Shown: positions 44,107-55,558 of the stretch, piece after piece
How the letters are laid out: the number at the start of each line of letters is the position of its first letter
Position numbering within the stretch: position 1 is the first letter of the stretch
Assembly (NCBI GenBank): GCA_015039315.1
Contig: WIDE01000004.1
Coordinates: 239,936-303,935, forward strand
Source: Clavulina sp. PMI_390
Taxonomy: Eukaryota; Basidiomycota; Agaricomycetes; Cantharellales; Hydnaceae
Length of the DNA: 64,000 nucleotides
Reading direction: 5' to 3'
The notes under the pieces: model-generated
Told to the model about the DNA's origin: nothing
What the model saw: the letters and a program-made list of their open reading frames with translations, nothing else
Database searches by the model: none
Translations under genes and position numbers: made by a program

Positions 44107-44220
44107 ATGCCCTCTTGTGACGAGTAAGTGGGTACAAGGAACTGCGAAAACCCCGGCGCTAACTCTTCTTTTCTTTGTAGCTACATTGCGGATCAGGTTT
44201 TTTCTCTCCTCGGCTTCTGA
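44107..44220 (+). CDS. Spliced uORF encoding an arginine attenuator peptide (AAP)
   Basis: An upstream ATG at 44107 reads 17 nt to 44123. A gtaagt donor and ttctttgtag acceptor then join it to 44181-44220, ending TGA. The 18-residue product is MPSCDDYIADQVFSLLGF. The DYIAD core followed by a hydrophobic-aromatic pair lines up with the fungal AAP of arg-2/CPA1 leaders, whose conserved core is D-Y-[LI]-S-D-H-[LI]-W. The main start codon is 50 nt downstream. In Neurospora and yeast, nascent AAP stalls the ribosome at high arginine and lowers CPA1 translation. The core Asp required in Neurospora (D12) corresponds to D6 here. The match is by position plus motif; arginine responsiveness is inferred. 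Confidence 0.8.
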
Positions 44221-44270
44221 ACGTGCCCGCCCCCAACACTTTGCTCTACTCTCTTCCTCTCCACCTCACG

Positions 44271-45821
44271 ATGCCGATGTTGCGAGGCTTTGCTACCCTT
44301 AGGGCCTTCCCTCGGCCCACTGCCTTCTCAAGGGCCTACGCTACGGGCTCCATTGCCCTCAATGGTCCCCCAGCCGTGCTACACCTGAAGACTGGGCAGT
44401 CGTTTGAAGGCAAGGCGTTCGGTGCGCACCGAAGCGTCTTCGGCGAGACCGTGTTCTCTACCTCCATCACTTCCTGTACGTCTCTTTAACCATCCTCTGA
44501 AGCTTGAAAATTTTTCGGATTTTGACATTTTTCTGACTGAATTGGGGTTGTTCGACCGACAGACACCGAATCCATGACCGACCCTTCATACCGTTCACAA
44601 ATCCTTGTGTTCACCTCCCCACTCATCGGAAACTATGGTGTTCCGAACAACAGGACGCCTATTGACTCGCACGACGTCGGTGTGCACCTCGAGTCTGCCG
44701 GAATCCAGTGCACGGGTGTCATCGTTCAGAATCTCGCGGAGAAATTCTCTCACTACGAGGCTCTGGAGAGCCTTGACGCGTGGTGCAAGCGACACAATGT
44801 CCCCGGTATCACAGGCGTCGATACGCGCGCGATCACGACACTGTTGCGGGACCAAGGAACGACGCTGGGACGCATTGCGGTTGGTGCCGATGCAGCACTT
44901 GAGGCACCCCAGGAGCATGAGTACTGGGACCCATCACAGGAGAACCTCGTTGCGCAGGTATCCACGCTCGAGCCGTACACGCTGAACCCAAGTGGCGACG
45001 TCAAGATTGCCGTACTCGACTTTGGCTCCAAGGCAAACATCCTGCGGTCTCTCGTCCGACGCGGTGCGGCGGTGACTGTGCTGCCGTGGAACTACGACTT
45101 TAACACGATCCGTGACCAGTTTGATGGCTTGTTCTTGACGAATGGCCCTGGTGACCCGACGCAGTGCATGGAGGCGGCGATGAATGTGCGCAAGACGCTC
45201 GAAGAGTGGGAGAAGCCTGTGTTCGGGATCTGCATGGGACATCAGATTCTCGGTATTGCCGCAGGGTTGAAAGCATACCGCATGAGGTTTGGCAATCGTG
45301 GCCACAATCAGCCTGTGTTGGCGCTGGCGTCGTCTGGTTCCATCAAGGCTGGCCGAGTTTATGTCACTAGGTTCGCCCTTTTGCTTTTCCTCACTTTCTC
45401 ACTTGGTTATCATGTTGACATGCTGTTGTAGCCAAAACCACCAGTACGCTCTGGAGCTGTCGGATCCTTTCCCCGAGGGATGGGAACCCTTCTTCATCAA
45501 CTGCAATGACTCGTCTGTGGAGGGCATCAAGTCAACTGCCGAGTCAGGCAAGCGTGTGTGGGGTGTGCAGTTCCATCCTGAAAGTGCAGGTGGTCCTCTT
45601 GATACCATTGAGGTAAATGAATATTCTTCAGAGTAATAGCGTCGTTGATTCTGATGCTCGCGATTAAATCTTAGATGTTCACTGACTTTGTGGATGAGTG
45701 CAAGGCTGTCAAGGCGCTTGGTGTGAAGGCTACTGAGAGCACGATGGCTGCGAACGCTGCGCCTGTGTCATTCCCAGTATTAGATGTGCCTACGTACAGG
45801 ACTGCTGAGGTTGCTGCGTAA
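44271..45821 (+). CDS. CPA1: Carbamoyl-phosphate synthase, arginine-specific, small subunit (mitochondrial)
   Basis: The glutaminase subunit releases ammonia from glutamine for the large subunit to make carbamoyl phosphate for arginine. Exons 44271-44475, 44563-45370, 45432-45612 and 45675-45821 give 446 residues. The N-terminus MPMLRGFATLRAFPRPTAFSR is Arg-rich with few acidic residues, as in a mitochondrial presequence. The N-terminal domain shows VLHLKTGQSFEGKAFG and VFSTSITSYTESMTDPSY. The class-I amidotransferase domain shows LFLTNGPGDPTQC, VFGICMGHQILGIAAG (nucleophile Cys), GHNQPV, NHQYAL and QFHPESAGGP (His/Glu of the triad). This is the arginine-specific type rather than the pyrimidine fusion. 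It is regulated by the spliced AAP uORF just upstream. Confidence 0.96.
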
Positions 45822-47000
45822 CTTCCCCAAAAAATGTTGTGTCGAATGTTCTGTTCTTTTGTACAAAATACTTTTCAAGGAATGAACAAGACCAAATCCG
45901 ATTATATCCGCAGCAGCAAAAGTCTAGAACCAAGTAGGGATGACGCGATGTGTGGGGCCGGCTTTTGGTTTCAGAGGAGGGGTCGATGATCGGCTGTGCA
46001 AGCTTCCCCCGATCAAGATTGGCAACCCGCGACGAAGACACTGCTGCGAGGTCAAAAGTAGGACAGTGACAGTTATAATATCTTGATGTATATATACCAT
46101 CTGAATGCCTAGAGGGGTAACGCAGCGGTAAGAGTCGGGCTAGAACGTGTTAGGAGGGATGGGACCGCCGGGACAGGTCGGAAGGAGGGGGAAAAGAAGT
46201 GTCGTCGATACTATCTTTATGAGGGCGATTCCACACGATTCATGCATTCAGCCGCCTCGAGGAGAGGTGTGATAGACAGCGAGTGATTTATATGACATAT
46301 AATATATATAATAACCGAGCAAGTGCTGGGTGGTGGACGTTGGGGCGCGGGGTGGAGCGCGCATACCCAGCCTAAAGAGCGTCCTGTCCGTGAGGGGCTT
46401 TCTCTCGACGTTTCAAGACCCTCTCTTCTTCTCCTTACCTCGAGTCCTGTCTCTCTATCTCTTGCGACCAATAAAAGCCATGTCAGGAGGTGAGAAGAGA
46501 TTTGTGTCTGAATGCAAAGTTTGCCTAATCTACTTTTCTGCCTCCATCATCCCTCGTCATTGCGCGACACCGTTTGCGCCTGATTTCGCTGTTCGACACG
46601 ACGCCCGTTCACCTCCAGTTGACATCGCGGGTGCTAATACTATCACTACGAGTCCCAATCGGCCGTTCTCCAAGCTGTTACAGTCATCGTACGCATACTT
46701 TCCTTGTTTGAAAAGGGCCAGCACGTCATCACCAGGTATAGCCCAACTAACGAGCGGCTCTCTTCTTGTTCTGTACTCTACTCCTGTTGCACCGCATCCT
46801 CACTCAACGCCACCAGCACCTCTCGTCTCTCCCGCCACAACCGTGCTGAGCCCCCAACACTCAACAAACTCACCATCGACCAGTGCCAGCGCCTGCCATC
46901 GCCCCCAGACGACGACAGCTCCACCGCCCGCTACCCATCCTTAGCCTCTTCCATCGCTGCCTCGTCAAAGCACCCAATCCCCAACGAACCCTCTAGTACA
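45822..47000. other. Intergenic stretch / leader of the PP2C gene
   Basis: This holds the 3' region of CPA1 and the promoter or leader of the phosphatase gene. From 46707 the phosphatase frame is already open but lacks an ATG until 47001. An upstream ATG at 46481 (MSGG) followed by a gtgaga donor is a possible first exon, but I could not find an acceptor that keeps frame. Confidence 0.4.
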
Positions 47001-49189
47001 ATGCTGAGACCAGGTGCCGCTCCCCTCTTCTCCGATTCGCCGAACGCGCGATCCAAGACCATCACGACAGCCTCGGGCCCATATACCCATGGCGTACGTC
47101 CTCCCCCCCTTCGATCCCACTAACCGTCATCAATACTGACTTTTGTGCTATCATTTTCATTCTTTCTGTTTCTCCCTTCGATGACGGTGTCATTTGCCTT
47201 CGTTGGGGAATGCGGCTTCCGTGTCGAAACCCCCGATCTCGCCATCTGCATCGACCACCCCCTTTGGTCGTTGTGTCCTCGTCTGGTGCTCCTTCGGCTG
47301 GGTCGGACTTTCCCCCCTTGTGACGTGCTTTGTTGGCCCCACTGAATTCTGCATACCTCCTCTTTCTGTGTGCGCCCCTCTCTCTCGGCGCCCACCGCGC
47401 CGCCGTTTCGCCCTGCCGCACTCTACTTTGGATATTGTGCAATGTGACCATCCCATGACATTATGACTCCCTCATTGGGCGGTATTACATCGCCCGCAAC
47501 CCCCGATTCGTTACACTGCTCACACGATGGGAAAAATACTATGGATGTGCGGGCCACAATATGCGATTGTCGATCTATACTGTCCCTGCCATTCCCCCAC
47601 TGGCGCGTCACCATTTGCCGCTCAAATCACTGCATAATTCACCCCTCCCATGCCGACATGCCATACAATTCGTGTCGCATACCGATCTACCGTCTGCGGG
47701 AACGATCTGTAATGCCCGATAGATCTTGAACCAACACCCTGCCACGCCTTTTGGCTACTCGATCGGAGTCGCAGAAGACACAGGCTCCCGACGGACGATG
47801 GAGGACGCCCATTCCTTTGTGGCTGATTTCGCTGGTGTACGAGGACAAGGCTACTTTGCTGTTTTTGATGGCCACGCAGGGAAGCATGCTGCCGAGTGGT
47901 GTGGCGAGCACTTCCATGAAGAGCTCATCCAGTCTCTCGCGTCGTATCCTTCGTCAGCAGAGCCGACAGGAGCAGGATCGGACGCGCAGGCTGCTAATGG
48001 AAGTTCCAAATCTCGCACAACGAGTGTCCCAGATGTGCTCAATAGGACATTCCATGCCGTCGATGCACGCCTGAGTAAGCTTGCCGAGGATGGCCAGACG
48101 CACAGTGGGTGCACGGCCGTCACGGCGTTTTTGCGCCTCGAAGATGACGAAGGCAATCAGCCTCCCGAATATGTCGAGACAGCACTGGAGTGGATGAAGA
48201 ATGCTCCGCCAAATCCGGTTGGGGTAAGCACAAATACCAACCTAGATGCACCGAAGGATGGCTTGACTGCCAGTCCAAGTGGAGACTCCCTCGCAAGCCC
48301 TGGAGCCGGGAAAGAGGGCAAGAGTGGGTTCAACAGTAAGATGATGAATGCAGTAAGGAGCATCACGGGGCGGTCGCCGTCCGCCGAGCCCGAGGAAATA
48401 GCGAGTTCGTCCTCTACAACCTCCTCACCCTCGTCTTCCGTGCGTCCTTCTACAGATAGCACATCTTCCACCGCCACATCCCATACTGTCACGGCCGCGG
48501 ACGTACCCTCATCTTCTGCTTCTGTCACTACCTCGAGCACCAGCACGAAGCATGGTGTTGCAGCTTTCAAGGGCGCTACTCGCCGTGTGCTCTATACCGC
48601 TAATGCTGGTGATGCGCGCGCTGTGCTAGGGCGTGGGGGCCGTGCCGTGCGTCTCACGTATGACCACAAGGGTTCAGACGCGCAGGAGGCCAAGCGGATC
48701 AAAGAGGCCGGTGGATTCGTCATGAACAACCGCGTTAATGGCGTATTGGCCGTGACGAGGAGCTTGGGAGATAGTGCGATGAAGGAGTTTGTGGTTGGCA
48801 GTCCATATACAACCGAGACGTTGCTTGGGGATGAGGACGATGTGCTGATTATTGCATGTGATGGGGTGAGTTCTCTTTCCTTTTCCTTCCCTGGGTTTCC
48901 CGTCTTCTGTTTTCCGTTCCTGGGCGATGGCTAGCTTGTTGTTCTGCCTTGATGCCGCGTTTATGTTTCGGGTGCTGACGAGCTTGATTATCTGATTGTT
49001 GGATATGAATAGTTGTGGGACGTCATCGAAGACCAAGCCGCCATCGATCTCATCCGGCCCATCATCACTTCTGGCTCCCCAACGAGTGCACAAGAGGCAG
49101 CATCAAAGCTTGTCCGGTATGCGCTCGACCACTTCTCGAGTGATAACATTAGCGTGCTAGTCGTCAAGCTCGAGGGTGGCTGGCGATGA
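47001..49189 (+). CDS. PP2C-type protein phosphatase
   Basis: This is a metal-dependent Ser/Thr phosphatase (PPM family, Ptc1-like). The first in-frame ATG of the opening exon is 47001 (MLRPGAAPLFSD). That exon ends at 47093 and joins 47726 to read GPYTHGILNQHPATPFGYSI. The catalytic core has VAEDTGSRRTMEDAHSF, YFAVFDGHAGKHAAEW, HSGCTAVTAFLRL, VLYTANAGDARAVLGRGG, YDHKGSDAQEAKRI, VNGVLAVTRSLGDSAMKEF and IIACDGLWDVIED, ending DNISVLVVKLEGGWR. The metal-binding Asp residues (ED, DGH, CDG, DN) are present. A Ser/Thr-rich insert of about 130 residues (roughly 48160-48560) interrupts the core. The first intron, about 630 bp, is about ten times the local norm. The true N-terminus may lie further upstream. 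Confidence 0.88.
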
Positions 49190-49915
49190 TAGTATGGCCT
49201 TGTGGGATCGACGCTTAAAGGGCTTGCCAGCTTTGGAACAGCTGGCATTTGGTATTCGCGCTTATCTGTTCCTGTTCTGGGATCTGCTCCACTGGATCGT
49301 GCTGCATGTGGCGACCTCCACCTCCTTCACACACACGAGGAGGGAACCCGTTCTTACACTTGCATCTGGAACTCCCTGATAGTGGCCCCCAATTCCGCGC
49401 ATCACACCTTCGTCTGAATTCTTCTCCGCGTATTTAGCGCCAGTTTTTCTTGTTGCTGTGTCCATTTTAGTACCCCCACCTCTTAGTGTGTCCTCCCAAC
49501 TCGAACGTTTTCCTTTCATGCCCCCCTATTCTCATTCCTTTTCTTGCTGTGTGGGTTTCTGAAAATCACAAATTGCTGGTAATTTTATCTGTACGATACT
49601 GTATCTTGGGCTTTTCCCCTTGAATAGTGGTTGCAAAAATTGAAAAAAGACCCTCAGTTTGCTCATTCTGCTAATAGAAGGCACGAGTCAAGTGGGAAGC
49701 GAATAGTTCCACCAGGTAATCAATGTAGTCAGTGGTACATTTCAGCAAGCACTTGAACATCAAGGGAGTCCAAGATTCTGTCATAACTACAAGAGCAAGT
49801 ATTGTCCTTTTATTGGCAGTCCGGATATGAGACAAAGAGTGTGCCTATCCAGATGACACGCTTTAGCGCCCTGGCTCCATTTCATTTCATAACTAACCCT
49901 TCTTCAGGCCGCATT
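49190..49915. other. Intergenic stretch between convergent genes
   Basis: This holds the 3' regions of the PP2C gene (+) and the SAM decarboxylase gene (-). No exon is supported. Confidence 0.45.
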
Positions 49916-51599
49916 TCACTTTCTCGCAAAGGTTGCAAAGGCCAGATCATAATCTCCAAACTCGTAGTTGATCTTGTCCGTGCGACGATATCCGCGCGGC
50001 AGCAGGGCGTGTCTGAATGCGCGCTGGGCAATCTCCACAGACGTGGGCTCGTCGTTATCGTTGGCGAGCGTGATAGCCCCGGAGGAGTGGGGTGACGCGG
50101 AGGAGTTGGATGACGTGTCGCCTTCTGCGCCGCTGGAGACGAACAGCGTAAGGGTGAGGTGGCCCGGCTGGAAGATGTTTACGACGCGCTGGATGAGCGT
50201 CTCGAGGTCCGGCATAGCATCCTCCTCTTCCTTCACCTTTTCTTCGTTTCCTGTCTCTACGCGAGCGCGAGCAGAAGAAGCGCGAGGGTACACGGGGACG
50301 TTGCACTCGAAACTCGCGTAGCTCCAGCCTTCCTCGGGTGTTACATGAATTGTGTAGTACCCTTCCTCGCCTGTACCCTCTGAGCCGGCATTAACGAGCG
50401 CATTGGCACTGTAGCCGCACGGCTCGAACCCATAGGCGTCAAGCGTCGTACGCGAGCGGGGGAAGATAGTGTCTATGCCTAGCTGCTGAGAGACGAATGC
50501 GCCCTTGGTCTTGCACGCTGCGTCGACCTCGGGATCCACACCCTCAGCAGGAGGGGTGGGTGTGAATGAGGAGGTAGACTCCTGTTGGGGTGCGAGATCT
50601 TCCTCCAGGAAGAGGAAAGGTCGGCGCCCTCCCGCGCCAAGCTTCGTCATGAGAATTTCAAGAGTGGAATCTTGGCCAGCAAAGTTGGCGGGGAAGCGCA
50701 CTGCCGCGGTTGAGGAGGCCAACTCGGAAACCTCAGAAGCGGCGGGTAAGGGTGCAATCTCCGCCTTTGGCTCTTCGCGAAGCTGTCCGCTCTCCTCTTC
50801 ATCCGGTGGAGCGGTCATGTAGAGCAGCCAGTGATCGCCATTCATTTTCCCGACCGTATAGGCAGCCCCATTATCGAATAGAGCGTCTAGGTACTCGACT
50901 TCGTTGCGCCATTCACGGTGTGGCCCGATCTGGCGCTCAGGGAACATGAACGACTTGCGCGAGTAGAAGCATCGCCAGACAGAGTGGAAATCGCAGTGCG
51001 AGCGCGCGATGGCGAGAATGCGAGGGAGACCCAAAAGGTTGAGGGTCGTTCCACATGTTTTGAGAATCAGCTTGTGTGGGAATACGAAGAAGGAAGATTC
51101 ACTGTTGTCATGTTGATTGTTTTGGTAAAGAAGTTGGGCCCATGTTGAATCCAGAGCAGTGCATGAAAATCGCAGGCGGTGCAAGTATTCGAGATGAGAT
51201 AAACAGTGAAATCGTGACCCAGATGTAGAATAAGAAGAATCAGTTGTTGTTGGATTTGATGCTCCAAGAAGGAAGAGGGAAAGTGAACGGGGGGAGGAGG
51301 GATTTTGGCTGCACGCACCTAAGGAGATATGCATCCATCTCGCGACCTACAACGACGCTGAGGACCTTGCACTTGACTATGTCTAGCATATCTTCCCAGA
51401 CTTGACGTGGAACTGTGCGGAGGCCAGTTCGAGGCTGGGCGCCACTTGGGTCGCGTGCCTCGCTTTCAGCAGCGGGGGGAGCGGTAGGGGCGAACCATAT
51501 TTCCAATAACTTTTCAGGTCCTTCAAAGGGACCAGTGGTAGTATCCTCTGGCGGAGGGTTGGTTGTGCTAGGGTTGGAATCGGGCAAGAACTGTACCAT
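49916..51599 (-). CDS. SPE2: S-adenosylmethionine decarboxylase proenzyme
   Basis: This pyruvoyl enzyme makes decarboxylated SAM, the aminopropyl donor for spermidine and spermine. The start at 51599 is MVQFLPDSNPST, with the first exon containing GPEKLLEIWFAP. Splicing (donor near 51319, acceptor near 51105) yields DAYLLSESSFFVFPHKLILK. The Ser-Ser of the SESS motif is the self-cleavage site that generates the pyruvoyl group. Next come TCGTTLNL, FYSRKSFMFPERQIGPHREW, YTVGKMNGDHWLLY, FEPCGYSANAL, YTIHVTPEEGWSYASFE, and the C-terminal GYRRTDKINYEF. Low-complexity acidic inserts make it longer than yeast Spe2. A 16-codon uORF (51749-51699) lies in the probable leader. Confidence 0.95.
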
Positions 51600-51698
51600 C
51601 CGATAGATTTTCAGGCCAAAAACGTTCTGGGTCGAAGAAAAACGGGAGAAACTAGGGTCTGTGAAAGAATTTGAGTTCGGCGAGACTAGAAAGGTATC

Positions 51699-51749
51699 TC
51701 AGCGATAGCCTGGCTGGTGCGGGGGAACAGTGGGCAGCTCTGGATGCAT
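51699..51749 (-). promoter_or_regulatory. Candidate uORF before SAM decarboxylase
   Basis: A 16-codon frame begins MHPELPTV and stops 100 nt before the main ATG. Polyamine-responsive uORFs exist on SAM decarboxylase mRNAs of mammals and plants, but this peptide does not resemble them. It is reported because it is short, close to the main start and in a leader-like stretch. Confidence 0.25.
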
Positions 51750-52439
51750 GCAACAGGTCGAAGCCTCTGGCGAAAAATCCGATCGCTGTTACAGTCTTGT
51801 CACGCACTGCCTTTTCCAGCCTTCCAACTATCTTTCGCTAAGGTAGTCCCTAGCTGACATATTTCCATTCTGAAAATAAGAACCCATTGATACGAACTTC
51901 TTGGACGAGCATGGGGACCTATAAACTGGTCCATGGACCAGAGCGTTTGATGAGGACAAATAGCGATGACGCATGTCACGGTTGTTGTGACAATGCATAT
52001 TTTCGCTAGTGGCCACATCACAAACTAAATGACCTTTGTACTAAGCGACCGAGCACACGCTATTCTGTGGTTACATGGCCTACGCCAACTAGTTCACAGA
52101 CAAACTCTATATTATGTATTATAGAGCTCGTGTCCTGGGCTTCTGATCATTGTTCAGGAACACATCGAAAGTTCACAGAGGCTGGATCCCGTGTTTTCGC
52201 GTCCATTTCGCTTATTGTGACTATGATATCGACCGATAGGATGTGCCATGAACTCGATTGTGTCGGGGAAGAGGTGGCATTGGAAAGACTCGAGGCCGTT
52301 GAATGCGGCCGATACATGAATTTCCATTGATTCTTATCGTGACCGCTCTCGGCTCTCAACGTCAGTATCTACCTCCACTCCTCCTCCACCATCATCTTGC
52401 ACCCAGTCACTTGGACCTTTCGGAGAATTCAGCGTACCA
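51750..52439. promoter_or_regulatory. Divergent promoter, SAM decarboxylase / aldehyde dehydrogenase
   Basis: This is the region between the divergent genes. No TATA box or clear operator. The open frames seen here lack protein character. Confidence 0.35.
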
Positions 52440-55400
52440 ATGTCGAACGAAAATCTGTCTGTAGAACTGACGTTCCCGACTGGGCGTAAGCTTAACGTCC
52501 CCACAGGCTTGTTCATTGTAAGCGCGATCGAGGCCGATTCGGATTACTCGATCCACTCCTTCGATACAGCCACACTAACCCAATCGCACTCCCTTCTAAC
52601 AGGATAACAAGTTTGTACCTTCTGTGGGAGGAAAGACCATCGAGTAAGCTTCTGCGCTTCTCATTACTAAGGCTGAAATCTGAGTATTCTTCGCGATAGT
52701 TCTATCAACCCTGTTACCGAGGACGTGCTAGCTACAGTGTCTAATGGTACGCATCATACAGCAGATTTATTCAAGTTTGCTAATTTGCATTTTTGTTGTG
52801 CGCAGCTACCGTCGAAGATGTCGATATCGCCGTCGCTTCATCTCGCAAGGCTTTCAACACTGTATGGGGGAGGAATATCACTCCTGTTCAGCGCGGAAAG
52901 CTCCTCTTCAAGCTTGCTGACCTCATGGAGCGTGACTCTGACGCTCTTGCTGAGCTAGAGGCTCTCGACAATGGCAAGAGCGCTGAGATTGCGAAGAGCG
53001 TCGATCTTCCAGACTCGATTGCTTGTATCAGGTATGTTTTCTGTTTTCCTGTTAGAAGTTGTCCGACCAACTGTATTTAACGTCATCCTCTAGGTATTAT
53101 GCAGGTATGTCTCAGTTGACTGGGTCAGGAAATTGACACTCAAAGCACTTCTCAAGGATGGGCGGATAAGATTGCTGGTCAGGTTAGGAGCGTCTTCGCA
53201 TGACTGTTGGATTGCCATTGAACTTGTCTTATAGACCATCGAGGTTGATGACGGTGGTCTGAAATCTTCGATGACTCGCGTGGAGCCTCTTGGAGTCTGT
53301 GGTCAGATGTGGGTGTTGTCTTGCAAGTCTTGTCTCTTTGTTGGACTCACCTCCTTTGTAGTATCCCTTGGAACTACAACATCATGATGCTGTGAGTTAG
53401 TTTGGTGTCTATCTCATCCTGTGTATAATTTGACCACGCCTTTTCTAGTGCGTGGAAGATTGGTCCCGCCCTCGCTGCTGGATGCACTGTCGTATTGAAG
53501 CCTTCTGAACTGACTCCGCTCCCCGCCCTTGTGAGCTCGAAACGCTATAATTTTTACATTCTCTAACCTTTATTGCCGCCGTCAGAAACTTTGCGAGCTA
53601 TTTGTGGAAGCCGGGTGAGAGATCTCGTCTTTGACCCCCTCGGAGATTTACTGACCGCAGTATAAACCACAAGGTTCCCTCCGGGAGTATTCAACTGCAT
53701 CGTCTCAGAAGGTGCTGTCGGCGGTGCTGCGTTATCCGCCCACATGGACGTGGACAAGGTTCGCTCGAGCATCCCTTCAGCGCTTTAGAACCTAGCTCCT
53801 GAAGATATTGTCATGTCACCAACAGGTCGCTTTCACTGGCTCTACAGTTACGGGAAAAAAGATTATGGCTGCTGCCTCTGCTAGCAACCTCAAGAAGGTC
53901 ACCCTGGAACTGGGTGGGAAGAGTGCTCACATCGTCTTCAAGTCGGCGAACCTGAAACAGGGTGTGTTCAAATAATCTTTTCGCTTTCTTTGTGGATATG
54001 TATGGCAATCAGCGTGCGGTGTCAGGGTCTGCCGCTGGCAGATCTGGGCCTCGGTTTTGTGTTTCAAGCTTTTGGCATTTCCGGCGTGCGCGCGATCCAG
54101 GGAATGAAGCTAATGTCTATCCTCGAACTCTTATTTTTTTTAAGCGGCGACGGCGGTCACAGGAGGTATCTTCCTCAACCAAGGCCAAGGTCAGTTTGGC
54201 TAGAGATTTTGCGTGAGCTGGGCTGACTGATTTTTGTAACCACAATTTGTGCCGGGCAACTCTTGCCATGTTACTCGGTGATCCTTATTGCCGCGGCATT
54301 CCACGTTCCATGATGGCATGGCGCGTCGGTACCTGATGATCCGCCTGGGACATCATCAATGCGGTGGTTGTTGCTGTCATGATTGGTGGACGATCTATCA
54401 CCGTCACACGACGTGCAGATTGCGTGGCTGGCTCTCGTCTCTACGTCCAGTCATCCGTTTATGATGCCTTCATTACTGAGCTTGTCGCTAGTGCCAAGGA
54501 ATGGACTGAGGGTTATGGAGATCCCTTCAAGCCGGGTGCGCTTGGCGGCCCGCTTGTCAGCAAGCTTCAGCGGGACAAGGTGGCTGGGTATGTGGACTCT
54601 GCGAAAGAGGCGGGTGCAAAGATCGTGTATGGGGGTGAGAAGTATCCTGGAAAAGGATGGTTCTGGATGCCAACGAGTTGAGTCTAGGGTCATGATCGAC
54701 CAAGCCGCAGGACTAAACGTCTTCATTTTGGACACAGTCATTGGGGATGTGAAGCAGGATATGAAAGTCGTCAAGGAGGAGGTAAGCATGAATTATCCTC
54801 TCCCTGTAAATCCAATCTGCAATTGAGCCAATCGTGTTTAGATTTTTGGGCCCGTCCTCGTCGTTTCCAAGTTTGAGACTGAGGACGAGGTTATCGCCCT
54901 CGCTAACAACTCTACCTATGGTCTTGGCGCTGGCTTCCACTCGCGTGCGTCTCGCGTTTCCTTCTTTCGCACCCGGTACTGTGCCCGAGAGTGCAGGGCC
55001 CCGGCCCGCTTGGCCTGTGGCTTGGCTGCGCAGTAAATTAACACACTCGTTTCTGTCATTAACCTCTAGGCGACGCTAACCAATGCCAGCGCGTTTTGGC
55101 GAAGCTGGAGGCTGGCACCGTATGGGTGAATCAGTACGGCATTCTGTATAACAACGTTCGCCCCACTTTCCTCTTTTCGAATGACCAATTTATGAAACTG
55201 ATTCTCGTTTCGGCCATTCTAATTACGGATGCTATAGACGCCATTTGGAGGGTGAGTGCCCCGCGTTTGTCTGTTTTGAAAACCTGATCTGACGTTGGTC
55301 CCGATCTATTTGTGTACTCCTCGTTTGCGCTCGTCGGACGCCCCATACCAACATGGCTGTCACCGCAATTTGTGTCGCCGACTGTCCGCGACCATTAACC

Positions 55401-55558
55401 TTAACCGTTGCTTTCTGATCTTTCCCTCCCCGCCTTGCGTCGGAGGCTGCAGATACAAACAATCCGGGATGGGGCGAGAGCTGGGGAGCTATGCGCTCGA
55501 TAACTATACCCAGATCAAGTCGGTGATGTGGGATTATTCGGACAAATCGGAGGTTTAG
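52440..55558 (+). CDS. NAD(P)-dependent aldehyde dehydrogenase
   Basis: This oxidises aldehydes to carboxylic acids. The start at 52440 is [20 protein letters not shown]. The gene is split into roughly 15-18 small exons; spliced motifs read [37 protein letters not shown] (oxyanion Asn), [20 protein letters not shown] (cofactor-binding Lys), [13 protein letters not shown] and [15 protein letters not shown] (general-base Glu). The nucleophile motif is [17 protein letters not shown], split by an intron after GQ. Next are [36 protein letters not shown], then a 14-nt exon (55238-55251) giving TPFGG, and [16 protein letters not shown]. The usual F-[VI]-[EQ]-P-T reads FWMPT here. All catalytic residues are intact. 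It is close to cytosolic/ALD5-like fungal enzymes. Confidence 0.92.

Noticed and set aside
46105..46180. Possible tRNA-like segment (agaggggtaacgcagcggtaag)
   Set aside because: There is no matching B-box or foldable acceptor stem.
47062..47466. Several overlapping open frames within the long PP2C intron, on both strands
   Set aside because: They are mutually overlapping, Cys/Pro- or Arg/Gly-rich with no family features, and the spliced phosphatase frame explains the locus.
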